A DNA stretch of 64,000 bases from Canna indica. Its lineage: Eukaryota; Streptophyta; Magnoliopsida; Zingiberales; Cannaceae. The stretch is taken from NCBI GenBank assembly GCA_034359265.1, contig CP136894.1:27992501-28056500 (forward strand). Direction: 5' to 3'. The notes beneath the pieces are model-generated. The model ran no database searches. It saw only the letters and a list, made by a program, of their open reading frames with translations, and was not told the DNA's origin. How positions within the stretch are numbered: the first letter of the stretch is position 1; every line of letters starts with the position of its first letter. Made by a program: the position numbers and the translations under genes. Shown here piece by piece: positions 1-10,649 of the stretch.

Positions 1-659
1 ATAACTTAAATATGTGGATAAATAAAAGAGTGCAAGATGCAGAGACACTACATTCATTTGGTCTTGTATTATATATGACAACGTACATTTATAAGTCAAT
101 TTAAATTGGTGTGCATGACAACCCAAAAAACAATTTCCGAATAGATAATAGATTATGCATGTCGAAACAGGTAGCTGTGAGTCAAACAAATATATACACT
201 TGTATTAAAGTAGAATCCTGAAATATAAACATGATTGGATGACAAAGTCAACAAGCTAACAATAAAGTTGTTGAAGATGCTAATTCAAAATATGTAAGAC
301 TTGCAAACTGCATTAAAACATCTACATTGGCTCAAAATTGATAAAAGATGCAATTAGACGATCTTCATAATGTATACGACATGCTTGCTGCTTTCGGAGA
401 ATGAAAATAAGTGCATTGGTTGAATCTGAGGCAAACAATACACTTGGTTTTAGTTTTTAAATAACGATGAAAACTTTTCTTTTTTGAGGTAAAGTGAGGT
501 TAAAACAACCACACTGCTTCATTTCATAAGGTGAGAAATGAAAGAAAATGTTACAACAACATATGTTTCTATATGAAACATTTGTAGATTTGTCGAAAAA
601 AACTTTTACAAGACCCACTATGCATAACATAGGAGGGATGGTATCATCCCTCATCTACC
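1..659. other. No gene recognised
   Basis: AT-rich sequence with no convincing coding frame or repeat boundary. A minus-strand open frame at 457-654 has no family resemblance and lies where the tail of the neighbouring LINE would be, so it may be decayed 3' sequence of that element. Confidence 0.4.
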
Positions 660-1921
660 CGAGATCAACCTTGAGGGAGCCCTGCATTACATGAAGACCA
701 AAATAGCTCTGCTGCTCTAATAATTCCCTGCATTGAGGGTTCTTTGTTGTTGAAAATCTGATTGTTCCTTGCCTGCCAGATCAACCAACACCAAATCAGA
801 GCACCTTTCCTTGTAGATTTCTTGGCGTTAATGAAATCAATCCCCGTGCATGGAGGAAGAGCGTTAGGCTAAAGACAACAAAAGCCTTCAAATGACTTCC
901 ACCCAGCAAGAGTTATAGGGCACTCACGATAGATGTGTGTCGTCGTCTCCAGGAGATCCCTACAGAAAATGCATGAGACATCGTCGATCTGTATCCCATA
1001 TTTGACTAGTCGATCTCTAGTAGGGAGTCGTTCTTTGAGTTGAATCGTAGAAGCTCAATAATCCTAGTGACCTCAATCCTTCCGAACCAAATAGGAGATC
1101 CTAACGATGTGAGCTGGCCCACGAAATCTCTCACCGAGATATGCTTGTTCCAGTGCTGACTGTATAGATTCGAAAACATGGTCGGAAGCTTGCAATTTAA
1201 CATCCACCTATTGTTCCAGAAACTCGTATCATTACTGGAAGATACCAACAATTCCATTCCCAATGAGAACAGGTCTTTAACGTGTTGTGAAGACTGAGGT
1301 CAAGGATACCCAAACCTCCATTTTCCTTAAGGCTCGTGACGTCACTCCAGTTGATTAACCCCGACGACCTTGTAGAATCCGAGTAGCCCTTTCACAAAAA
1401 CTTTCGTTGTCTTCTAGCAATCTCTTTCCTTACCAAGTCGACAGCCTAAAAATGGAAATGAAGTAGGCCGGGATACAACTAAGCACACTATTAATAAGCG
1501 CAAGTCTCCCAGCTCAAGAAAGAAGCCAGCCCTTCCAACCGGAGAGTCTCTTGTCAATCTTGTCCAACATTACTGCCCATTATTTTTGCTTAAGCTAGAG
1601 GTTTTTAGGGGGAGCCCAAGATATTGAATAGGGAAGTGACTTCCCTTGCAACCCATCATAAGAGCCACCGATTTCCGACCTGTCATCATCTCCCAAAATA
1701 TGCGTGATTCTCGATTTTTCATATTTGACCCTCAGACCCAAGGACAATTCTAAAGCGAGAAGAAGCAACTTAATATTAATAAGATCTGATTCGTCCCCTC
1801 GAGTGAAGACTATGAAATCATTCGTGAATTCCAAATTTAGAATTTCCTTGTCATTGCTAATTTTAATACCTTTAATGAGGCTGCCCGAGTTGGCTCTATG
1901 AAGAATTCATGAAAAAATGTC
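660..1921 (-). pseudogene. L1-type LINE ORF2 remnant: C-terminal reverse transcriptase and zf-RVT region
   Basis: Reading the minus strand from 1921 downwards gives, in order, the end of the reverse transcriptase palm (FTNDFIVFTRGDESDL at about 1830, a decayed form of the FADD active-site region, where the aspartate pair has become ND), a thumb/connection stretch with LSGWKGWLLS and AGRLALINSVLS, and the zf-RVT region of plant LINEs (SFWNNRWMLNCKLP, then QIDDVSCIFCRDLLETTTHIYRECP near 990-920, shown here in parts of one motif). Several stops and frameshifts interrupt it. The 5' half of ORF2 is absent: the copy starts abruptly at 1921 next to a copia LTR. The family is the same kind as the plus-strand LINE at 8840-14841. 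It is non-functional; the assignment rests on motif order. Confidence 0.8.
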
Positions 1922-3192
1922 TGTTGGATGAAATCCCACACTAGAAGGGGGGTTGAATAGTGCGTGTCATTTAATTATTTAATCAATTTCCCTTTTTACT
2001 TAATTTCAACTTCTATCAAATGCAAATATAACTGAATGATGTTTGCTATCAAATATCAAGCACAACGATAAGTAAACAATCAAGGCAATGCTAACACGAT
2101 GAAATATAGTGGTTCGGCCAACCGCCTACTCCACTACCTTGGCTCATCACCAAGGATTTCTAACCAACTACTTTATAGAACTTGTGTTTTCCTTTGAATA
2201 CAACTAAGGACATAATTCTCACCTCTTTGAGAATTCCTCAAACCTAGTCACCTTGGCAAAACACAAATCTACAAAGCCTACCCCTAAGTGTTTCTCTAGC
2301 ACACCTAGCAAGCTATTACAGGTGAAAACAAGTTTAAAACAACTCTTCAAATACAATGAAAAAGAGCTAAGAATTGAAAGAAGAACCAATGCTCTTTTCC
2401 GAAGCCTTCAAGCCTCCAACTTGCTAGTAGATGAACTTGAATCGCAGCAGGGTTAAGGAAGAATGGGCGCTTGAAGAAGAATGTTGACGGAAGAATCAGG
2501 GTGCAACAAATCAAACTTAAGAAGGCTCAAATCTCTCCTTTTAATGCTCAATTAAGTGTTTAAGAAGTCTTAAAGGAGTTAGGTGAGGGGTATTTATAAC
2601 CCCTCAACCGAACGGGCTATTCAACGGTCAGAAAATTAGACGTTTCTGCCATTCGGTCGCTTGCCGATCGATCGTTGGTCGATCGACCGATCGACTGCCC
2701 GCGACCACTACCTTAATCGCGCTGTTCGGTCGATCGACGGGTCGATCGAATGAGTCGCGAGTTCATTGATCCGCAATCCGGTCGACCGAAGCACGTTCTG
2801 GCAATTTTTGGCATTGGTCGGTCGACCGACGTAGCGCTCTGCTATTTTTTCACCATCTCCGGTCGACCGTCCGATTAACCGACAAGGCTACTACCAATTT
2901 TTCTACCTTGTTCGGTCGATCGACCGGTCGACCGAACTCAAGCTGAGGCTAATTTTTTCTTTATATTTGTTACATGCTTTTTAATAGGTTTAGTTACAAA
3001 GTTCTAACTTGGATAATATTACAATTAGGCTTGGGATAAGATCATCCTAGGGGTATATCACAAGATATCTACTTAGTCAACAATCTCCCCCCTTTTGATG
3101 ATGATTAAGTAGATATTATAAGATAATCTTAAATATATGTTTGTTGTCATCAAAATGGAGATCGAAGTTTAAGAGAAACCCTTAAGCCAACA
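1922..3192 (-). repeat. Copia LTR (3' LTR), 1271 bp
   Basis: On the minus strand it begins TGTTGGCTTAAGGG and ends CATCCAACA, giving inverted ends TGTTGG/CCAACA. It is preceded by a polypurine tract (AAAGGGGGAGAT). I chose 3192 rather than a second TGTTGAC site at 3082 because solo LTRs elsewhere in the window (29415-30692 and 50480-52087) start with the same TGTTGGC form. The middle (about 2640-2930) is packed with palindromic GGTCGATCGACC-type motifs. A short open frame inside (2253-2456) is LTR sequence, not a gene. Confidence 0.75.
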
Positions 3193-3193
3193 A

Positions 3194-3420
3194 TCTCCCC
3201 CTTTTTGATGATGACAAACATTACATAGAATTTTAAGAAAACATATGCATATTCTTTGTGAGTTTGAGTTAAGGCATACAAGATATATAACTCAACAAAT
3301 ACAAAAATATATATAACTCAACATATGCTCCCCCTATCAATGTGTATATCATTTTTGTAACTCCCCCTAACTATATGCATCATAAAAACAAGTGTGACCT
3401 TACTTTTTCTCCCCCTTTTG
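3194..3420 (-). promoter_or_regulatory. Multiple polypurine tracts of the copia element
   Basis: On the minus strand the G5-type tracts occur at about 3409-3420, 3361-3368, 3329-3335 and immediately before the LTR at 3194-3205. A further tract at 3083-3098 lies inside the LTR. Repeated polypurine tracts upstream of the 3' LTR are described for plant Sireviruses; only the LTR-adjacent one is needed for plus-strand priming. Confidence 0.55.
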
Positions 3421-3717
3421 ACATCCATCAAAAAGGGTAAGAATTAAGGTACAATTAATGAGTGTCATCATGAAAACCAAAAAAGACCATAAAACCAAGT
3501 ATCATCTACCACTATAGTCCTTCCTATTAATGTAAGCCTATAGAAGGCAAACATCAATAAGTCACAAAGCCCCATTACATAGCAGTACATAAGTGTGATG
3601 ACACTTTATAGAATGCAAATTTTTGAAACCATATATGTTTTGAAAAAGAACATCTTAACCACTTCGAAAAACAGAAATCCCTAATTGCATCCTTAAGTTT
3701 GTAAAGCTTTCTTCAAC

Positions 3718-4265
3718 CAGCTTTCAACATCTCGTAAAATTCTGCGGTTTCTTTATTCAGAAATTCAATCTCTATCGCAGGTTGTACTTCTGATGGCAAT
3801 TATGTGACATCAACACCCGTAGTATCTAGTGGCACTGACGTCTTAGTAACTGGTCGATCGACATTATCATCCAGTTGGAATTGACCCCCAAGACTATCAA
3901 GTATCATAGTTCTATATATATTAGATGGGCTGGATGAAGAAACACCAGTAGAGAAAGATTCACCATGTGTTTGGACGACAGGATTGCTCGACGTTCCGAC
4001 TTCACGTGACTCCCTGTGATAAGTCCATATAAAATATCTTGGTGTAAATCCTTTGTTATACGTACAGATGTAGAGTGATAGTTTCCCGATCCAAAAATCG
4101 TGCATTCAAGCAAATGCGGCACAGATATCAGATTTTTTCATCGGCGCTAATGAATTTCCGATTCGAATAAACAAAATTTAGGAAGTAAGTTATGCCTAAT
4201 CGAAACTCATTCGTTAAAGCTCCATGATCAAGACGTTGGTACATCCAACTTCGATCACACGACAT
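3718..4265 (-). pseudogene. CACTA transposase, N-terminal transposase-associated domain
   Basis: From the ATG at 4265 the minus strand encodes DRSWMYQRLDHGALTNEF followed by LGITYFLNFVYSNR, a cysteine pair region (YLCRICLNARFLD), HLYV, and NKGFTPRYFIWTYHRE. This is the order found in the transposase-associated domain of plant En/Spm proteins (DRSWM, G-x-x-FL, C-x-x-C, and a Y-x-x-W-x-x-HGE-like motif, here WTYHRE). Near the end, ETAEFYEMLKAG matches the FYxLLxxA motif at the start of the TNP2 transposase domain. At least two frameshifts interrupt the frame and the catalytic domain is missing beyond 3718. Confidence 0.7.
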
Positions 4266-4526
4266 GATTTTGTCAATCAATGACAATATCTTCAGTTAAT
4301 GTCTTTAGGTGAGATGGTCCTATTCCATTCGGGATTCATATTATTCATATTGCACTAAGTATTTCTTTTAACCGTTAACTTCATTCTAAATTTTGGAAGC
4401 ATCTCCCTAGAGTTCTCCGAATATGCATATCATCTGGGCGCGTATCGAAGAACAAAAGAGATAAAATAGCCAAAATTTAAAAATGAGTTAACGATTAAAA
4501 TAAAAAACTAAGTACAATACAAATAA

Positions 4527-5323
4527 GGGTAATTACCTGAATATATCATGAACTATGGACTTTGTCTCAATTCTATCATGAACTTTGACTTCTCCAAATT
4601 GCATCCTCAACTATCACATTTGTATCAATTGCATCCCTCCATTAAAATTCCGTCAGCTGCCCCGTTAACCCTATGACGTGGCATGTACACATGTATTAAA
4701 AAACTATTTTTTATTTAAAATTAATTAAAAATTTATTTTTTTTCAAAATCTTTATAATATCCACGTGTGCTGCACATGTGGATTAATTTTTTTTAAAAAA
4801 AACTATTCTGACTTATCCACGTGTGAAGCATACGTGGACAATAAATATGAAAAAAAAGTATGTAATTTTGAGTGTTTATATTTATTTATTGTTAAAAAAA
4901 AGTTTGTTATTTATTTTATTAGTTTGTATTTATTTATGTAAAAAATTCTTCCTAGACAAGAAGACTTGTTCACGTGTGCTTCACACATGGACAAGTCAGA
5001 ATAGTTTTTTTTTAAAATATTTTTTTTATTTTTTTAAAATATTTTTTTAATTTCTTTTTAAAAAATAATTTTTTATTTTTTAAAAAATAATTTTTTAATC
5101 CACGTGTGCAGCACACGTGGATATTAGAAAGCTTTTGAAAAAAATAAATTTTTAATTAATTTTGAATAAAAAATAGTTTTTTAATACACGTGTACATGCC
5201 ACGTCACAGGATTAACGGGGTAGCTGACGAAATTTTAACGGAGGGATGCAATTGATACAAATGTGATAGTTGAGGATACAATTTGGAGAAGTCAAAGTTC
5301 AGGATATATTCAGGTAATTACCC
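4527..5323. mobile_element. Mutator-type MITE / foldback element, 797 bp
   Basis: The left end GGGTAATTACCTGAATATA and the right end TATATTCAGGTAATTACCC are inverted repeats that extend imperfectly for about 230 bases on each side. A perfect 9-bp direct repeat, TACAAATAA, flanks it (4518-4526 and 5324-5332); 9-bp duplications are typical of Mutator-like transposons. The centre is AT-rich and carries at least four CACGTG-like palindromic units. No coding capacity; short open frames such as 4823-5050 are by-products. Confidence 0.85.
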
Positions 5324-6129
5324 TACAAATAATACGTTCCCAAATTGTCCAATTAGGAACAATTCAATGGTTGTACATCGTATAAAAGATCATCGACTTC
5401 TTTTACACAAATATACAACCCCCGAACGGATGTAAGGTTTTGCTAAATCATATCCGACTTGTCGATGCGTACGTGAAACGTATCAACTCGTCGGCTTGAT
5501 GATTATTTTCTAAATGTTTCGATGCCGGTTCGAGTCCACAGTGGACTATTTCGGCACGAGTCCAAAGTGGACGATTCTAGCGCGTGTCCAAAGTGGACGA
5601 TTCTAATTAATCTAAATCTAAATATTAACATTAAAATTAATCTAAACTAAAATTAATTAACAGATATAACCTAAAACTAAATCTAAATCTAATTAACATT
5701 AAAAAATATTAAACATTATAATCTAAATATTTAACCTAGATTAATCTAAACATGAAAAATTTATCTAAAATATGATAAATTTATTTAAAAGTAAACGATT
5801 AACATAGATAATTAAACTCTAATCAAATTTTATTAGGGTTTAATTAAACCGTCATAAACTTTTGATTAGGGTTTAATAAAACCCTAACCAACATTTCAGC
5901 GCTGGAGTCCATAGTGGACTCCGGCGCCGGCGTCCAGTGTCTGATATTGGACACTGGACATTGGTCCAGCGTCCAGCGGCCGGTCGAAACCCTAATGTTT
6001 AGGTTTTCGGCTAGCCCTAGTAAAGGAGAAGAGAAGGGGGAGCTAATACCTAGAAATAGTTCGGCGTCGACAGCGTCGGCAGAGAAGAAGGAAGCAGGGA
6101 AGAAAGGGGTCGGGCGTGATCGCGAGTTA

Positions 6130-6556
6130 AATAAACTCATCAACAATGGCTCACTTATCCGTTGCAGAGCTGTTGTTAATAAATACATATCATCAACAAC
6201 GGCCGCTCGTCCGTTGCAGAGCCGTTATTGATAAGTATTTCATTTTCGCGCCGCGAACGCGCCATCGACTAAAGAGCAACAGTGCAGAAACCGTAAGTAG
6301 GTCGTTGCTAATGTGATAATATCATTAGCAACGTCCGACACGACCTTTAGTAAGCCATTGCTGATAAGTTATTTTCTTTGCGTGCCGTGTTCGCACCATC
6401 CACTTGTTAGCAACGGTCTGAGCTATCGTAAAAATATCGTTGCAAATATATCATATCTACAATGGCCCAAGCGGTTGTAAGAATGTCGTTAGTCATTGCA
6501 ACGGCGTGGGCGGCCGTTGCTAATGGTCATTGTTGATTAACACATTTCTAGTAGTG
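6130..6556 (-). repeat. Subterminal repeats of the CACTA element
   Basis: Degenerate units containing GTTGC/GCAAC and GGCCGTTGC, in both orientations, recur every 40-70 bases next to the terminus. Subterminal arrays of this kind are the transposase (TNPA-like) binding sites in known CACTA elements. Confidence 0.6.
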
Positions 6557-7005
6557 ATTGACGAAAAGGCTAGATGGTTCTATGACTCGTGCGACATATG
6601 TCACTCTAAACTCCGACACTATGCAAATAGGTATTAGTGCAATGATGAAAATTGCAAAAAAAATGACTAAACACCAACGTCATGGTAAGCTTGCTCATTA
6701 TTGGAACAAATACTTCATATGGCATAAATTGTCGCATCATTAAATGCTTTCATTGCATGAAAAAACTATTACTCGATCTCACACATCATAATTTTGTGTC
6801 TCTCAAGGAATGCAACTCCTATTGGACTAGAATGGTACTACCATGGTGAACTCATGTGTCTGCATAACATATTATTAGAATATTAAATTAAATTCTTTCA
6901 TTGTATATATAGAGATAAACTATCTCTTGCTTGCACCATGATTATGTGATTCTTGATAGACTAAGATCCTATCCCTTTCTCATATTACAGTCTTTATACC
7001 TCAGC
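6557..7005. other. Unassigned sequence
   Basis: A 61-codon plus-strand open frame at 6558-6743 shows no recognisable motif. Nothing else seen. Confidence 0.3.
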
Positions 7006-7670
7006 TATAGATGTCAACGGGCCAGGTTCGGGGCGGATAGTGCCATACCCGAACCCGCACCTGCGACGGGTATCTCTCACCCGTCCCCTCGTGGGTAATT
7101 GATACTCGCAGATATCCATGAATACCCATTTAATATATAACAAAATTTTTCATTTTATTATAATAGTATACAATCAACGATTCTCATTTCATAACTATTA
7201 GTTAATAACTTGATTGAGAAACATTAATTCATAAAATAAACTACGTAACAATTCTAAACCATAAAATTATCTTAAGAAATAACAATAATCATTTATGCAA
7301 CATTAAATTTAAAACCAAAATTAAATTTAAAATAAAAGTATTTTAAACTAAAATTAAAAATTGATATCCCTAAAAATATATTATATTTAGATAAATGAAA
7401 TCTAATGAATAGATAAAGTTAGATTTATTTTTAAACTTTTCATTATATATTAATATATAAATTTATAAATTTAATTTTTCATATATATTGGCGGGTAGCG
7501 GGTATCCGCGGGTGTGGATAGTATAATATCCATACCTATATTCGTTTATTAAATGAGTAAAAATTTATACCCGTACCTGTACCCGTGGATATAATATGTT
7601 TCCCATACCCAACCTATATGGGGTAAATGTCTGCGGGTATCCGCGAGTACGGATTATATTGTCATCCCTA
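7006..7670. mobile_element. hAT-type MITE, 665 bp
   Basis: Ends TATAGATGTCAA and TTGTCATCCCTA are imperfect inverted repeats, and the subterminal parts are rich in GCGGGTA/TACCCG strings, a common plant MITE type. Flanks ACCTCAGC (6998-7005) and ACCTTAGC (7671-7678) form an 8-bp target duplication with one mismatch, as expected for hAT insertion. The interior is AT-rich and non-coding. Confidence 0.8.
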
Positions 7671-8839
7671 ACCTTAGCACAATATATAGTATATGATTAT
7701 GAATCTTATGTACAAATCTACAACCATATATGTGCTTCTAGTTGACTGTCAATCAACACTTGCTGGACTTTTCATATTGGTTTTAGTGCAGTTAACATTT
7801 CTCAAGACGAATCCAATCAAATCAATTATTCACTTCTTTACTTTGCTTTGCATTTTTTGATGTTTATACTCGTATCTCATGTTATACCCATGTTTAAACT
7901 TGATCTAACGCAAAAGAAATTACGAATCAATTAGATTTATGCTCAAATTGTAATGTGCACAATTTCGTTTCTGATTTGAAAAGAAACCCAACCTCTGCGT
8001 ATATAACACTGCTTGAATAGTATTTTCAATATTATATATTCAAACATCTTCTGCAATTCTTATTTTTTCTACTTGCACTATGTTATGCCATTTCCAGCAT
8101 TAAATTTATATATTCACGTAGGTTTCTACTCTCAATAATTGTCCAAGATGAAATGGGAACTACATAGTTTGTAATGGCTGGAAATGTAGTCCAAGACTTG
8201 ATTGGAGAGACGATTAAATAATTATTAGCAATGTCTGACACAAGGCCCAACAAACACCATAAAAAAATATACTTCTCATTGGAACAACACATCTATTTCA
8301 TGTAATTCCAGATGCTCAAAACACACGAACATGCACTCCAAAGTTCAGAGTTACTACGATAATTCTCAAGCATATATGGTAGGTGCCAACCTACTCTTCC
8401 ATTGCCTCCGCCATCAACTATTCAATCAGAAACTCCACCAAAGGTATCGAAGAGTGCACCATTGACACATCATTACTTGCTTCTAATATCTCCAGATGAA
8501 CTCAGGCAGCTACATCAAGTGCAAAAGGCGTTATTTGATGAAGAAAACCCAAAAAAAAATAAAGATCACCGGTTAGTATTCTTCATTTTAATTTTTTCAA
8601 GATATTTACTTATTTCATTTCATTCATTTAGCAATTATAAAATTTGAACTATAATAATACAATTTAGGATTGAATGAATTAGAAAGAGATCTCTCGCACG
8701 TCAAACAGGAATATGCAGCCAAAAAATAATTTGCACAAGTTATCAAGTAAAACTAAAATTACAAGTTAGCCGAGTAAATTATTTGCAAATACAAAAATAA
8801 TGTTTTTCTTATCAAAGTTTCCATCGTTACATATGAAAT
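7671..8839. other. Unassigned sequence with a possible exon-like stretch at 8402-8570
   Basis: Mostly AT-rich non-coding sequence. At about 8402-8570 the plus strand encodes a proline-rich start and then SPDELRQLHQVQKALFDEEN followed by a lysine-rich end. It resembles a helical gene exon more than random sequence, but I do not recognise the family and no clear flanking exon was found. Confidence 0.3.
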
Positions 8840-9252
8840 TTTTTTTTTGGCTTTGGGGCGACAGAGCAGCCCTCCCTGGCGCCGGCGAACTCGCCCCCAA
8901 GTCTGGCGTGTCTGCTCCCTTCTCCTCCCTCCCCCTCTTCTTTACGTCCCCATCCCACCGACCCTTCTCTCCAGCGTCGCCCCCCCTCCCCTCTCCTGCT
9001 TTGCTCATTCGCTCTCGTTCCGTGGGACCTCCCCTCCGTCGTCTTCTGCTTCCTCCACCCGTGGTCTGCCCGAGCGTCATCCTGGCACTAATGGCACGCC
9101 CCCTCCTCTTATCCCTGAGCCAGCTGTGTCTCGTCTGTCGCCATCCCCTTGTCCTTTTGACCCCATGCGACACTCATTTGCATATTCTATGAGGTATGGA
9201 CGGTGTACGGCTCCACATTCCTCTTGCTGCTCCCGGCTGGAACTGTGCATTG

Positions 9253-9275
9253 CCCCCCCCCCCCCCCCCCCCCCC
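9253..9275 (+). repeat. Homopolymer C tract, about 23 bases
   Basis: Uninterrupted C run in the LINE leader. Its exact length should be treated with caution, since sequencing and assembly often misjudge such runs. Confidence 0.9.
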
Positions 9276-10649
9276 TAATCTCCCTCCAGATTCTGCGGAA
9301 ACAAAATTGTTGTTTCCGCTGCATGGATAGGGGTCACCAGGCTGCGACGTGAAGATCTCCAACAACATGTTTCCTTCATAGGAGATACGGCCATATCTTC
9401 TCGTCCACGATTTGCTGCCTCTCGCACGTAGCATCCTTCTGTCATGCAGTGATGCTTGTTCATCAGCGGTGCCCTCTCCGCGCGCCAAATGAATAGTGCC
9501 CACCTCATCATCAGTCATCATCTACGGATCCCTTAATATCTGCACCCCGTCGTTCCTTTCCGTTAGATGTGCCTGCCAACCTCTCTCCAGACCCTTCTCG
9601 ATCCCTCCCTCACTATGTTCCTACCAACTCCAACTCCTCTATCCCAAACATGAAATCATACTGCCCTGGAACCATCTTCATTCCTTGCTCTCCATCCATG
9701 GATGAAGGAAGGGAACTGCTTCGCCGTAAAGGGATCCGAATTGCACTCTGTGGAGCATGCTGCCCGGCCACGCAAATCCTACGCTTCGTTGTGTCAAGTT
9801 TCTCATCGTTCGAAAGTGATCCCTCGCTGTGGCGAATCAAAGAACTTGAAGACGAAGGTCTCCTTCTTCTTTGTCCTTCGGCCATGGCAAAAGAAGTCAT
9901 GCTGCGTAAATGCTACTCTCACCTCAACAGTGTCGTCCTCGAGTTCGAAGACTGGTATTTTGACATCCGGGGTGTCTCAGACCCTCTCAAGCTGTAGGCA
10001 GATATCTGCATCTATTTTAACACTTGCTGGTCTTCCTTTGGAGTACTAGAACGAAATAGACACCACTACAATCGTTTCTACATTTGCTCGCCTAACCACC
10101 ATCGACCGTGCTTCTCTATCCTGGGCCGAAGTCCAGGACTATCAAATTCAGGTGAAGTGTCGTGGGGTTGACGACATCCCGCGTTTCATGGAAATCCACG
10201 TTGACGGCCGGATCTTCACCATCCGGTTCGACATCGACTGCTACATGTGGGAAGAATCACACGGGAATGGGAGTCTCGCGCTAACTCTCCCCGGTCCCCG
10301 CATGATGACCGACGTGGCCCTGGTGATGCCGCTCCCCTGTCGGATAATCACAATGGCTCATCAGACTTGGACGGAAATCTATTCTCTGCCACCCCTTCAA
10401 CGGACTCTCCGGAGAACTTGCATCGTTCTCCTCCAACGGGGGCGGCACCTGGGTCGATTGCAAGATTCTGCATCATGGAGTCACGTCCTCGTCGAGCTTC
10501 GACGACCATGCTGGCAATGCCCGATTATCTTATTATGCGGCCTGGAAATTTGGCTCCTGGCGTCCTTGGCCAATCATCGACGCCATTGCGCCTTGGATCC
10601 GGGATTGATATCCCAGGATTTTCGGCCACAAATCATCTCGTCGAGGAGT

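Larger units (their letters stand above)
1922..3717 (-). mobile_element. 3' end of a Sirevirus-like copia retrotransposon
   Basis: The minus strand holds the last part of the internal region (3717 to 3193) followed by a complete LTR (3192 to 1922). The internal part matches closely, by eye, the tail of the plus-strand copy at about 20780-21245: the last codons of the polyprotein, the non-coding tail and the polypurine tracts. The copy stops at about 3717, where it joins the transposase coding sequence of a CACTA element. Everything upstream in the element (gag to most of RNase H and the 5' LTR) is missing. Confidence 0.8.
3718..6556 (-). mobile_element. Truncated CACTA (En/Spm) transposon
   Basis: The 5' terminus is at 6556, reading on the minus strand CACTACTAGAAATGTG, the CACTA signature. 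It is followed by about 400 bases of subterminal repeats, a leader with repeated GTCCAAAGTGGACGATTCTA units (about 5530-5605), and the start of a TNP2-like transposase reading frame at 4265. The element is cut at about 3718 by the copia fragment, so the 3' terminus and the target duplication cannot be found. A Mutator-type MITE (4527-5323) sits in its leader or first intron. Confidence 0.75.

Noticed and set aside
3083..3098. Taking TGTTGAC at 3082 as the LTR start
   Set aside because: Another polypurine tract is next to it, but the solo LTRs of the related family start with TGTTGGC, matching 3192, and TGTTGG/CCAACA gives a better inverted end.
8766..9521. Overlapping long open frames on both strands in GC-rich sequence
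   Set aside because: Low-complexity proline/arginine-rich translations, several overlapping frames and no domain; this is the LINE leader, where GC bias removes stop codons.
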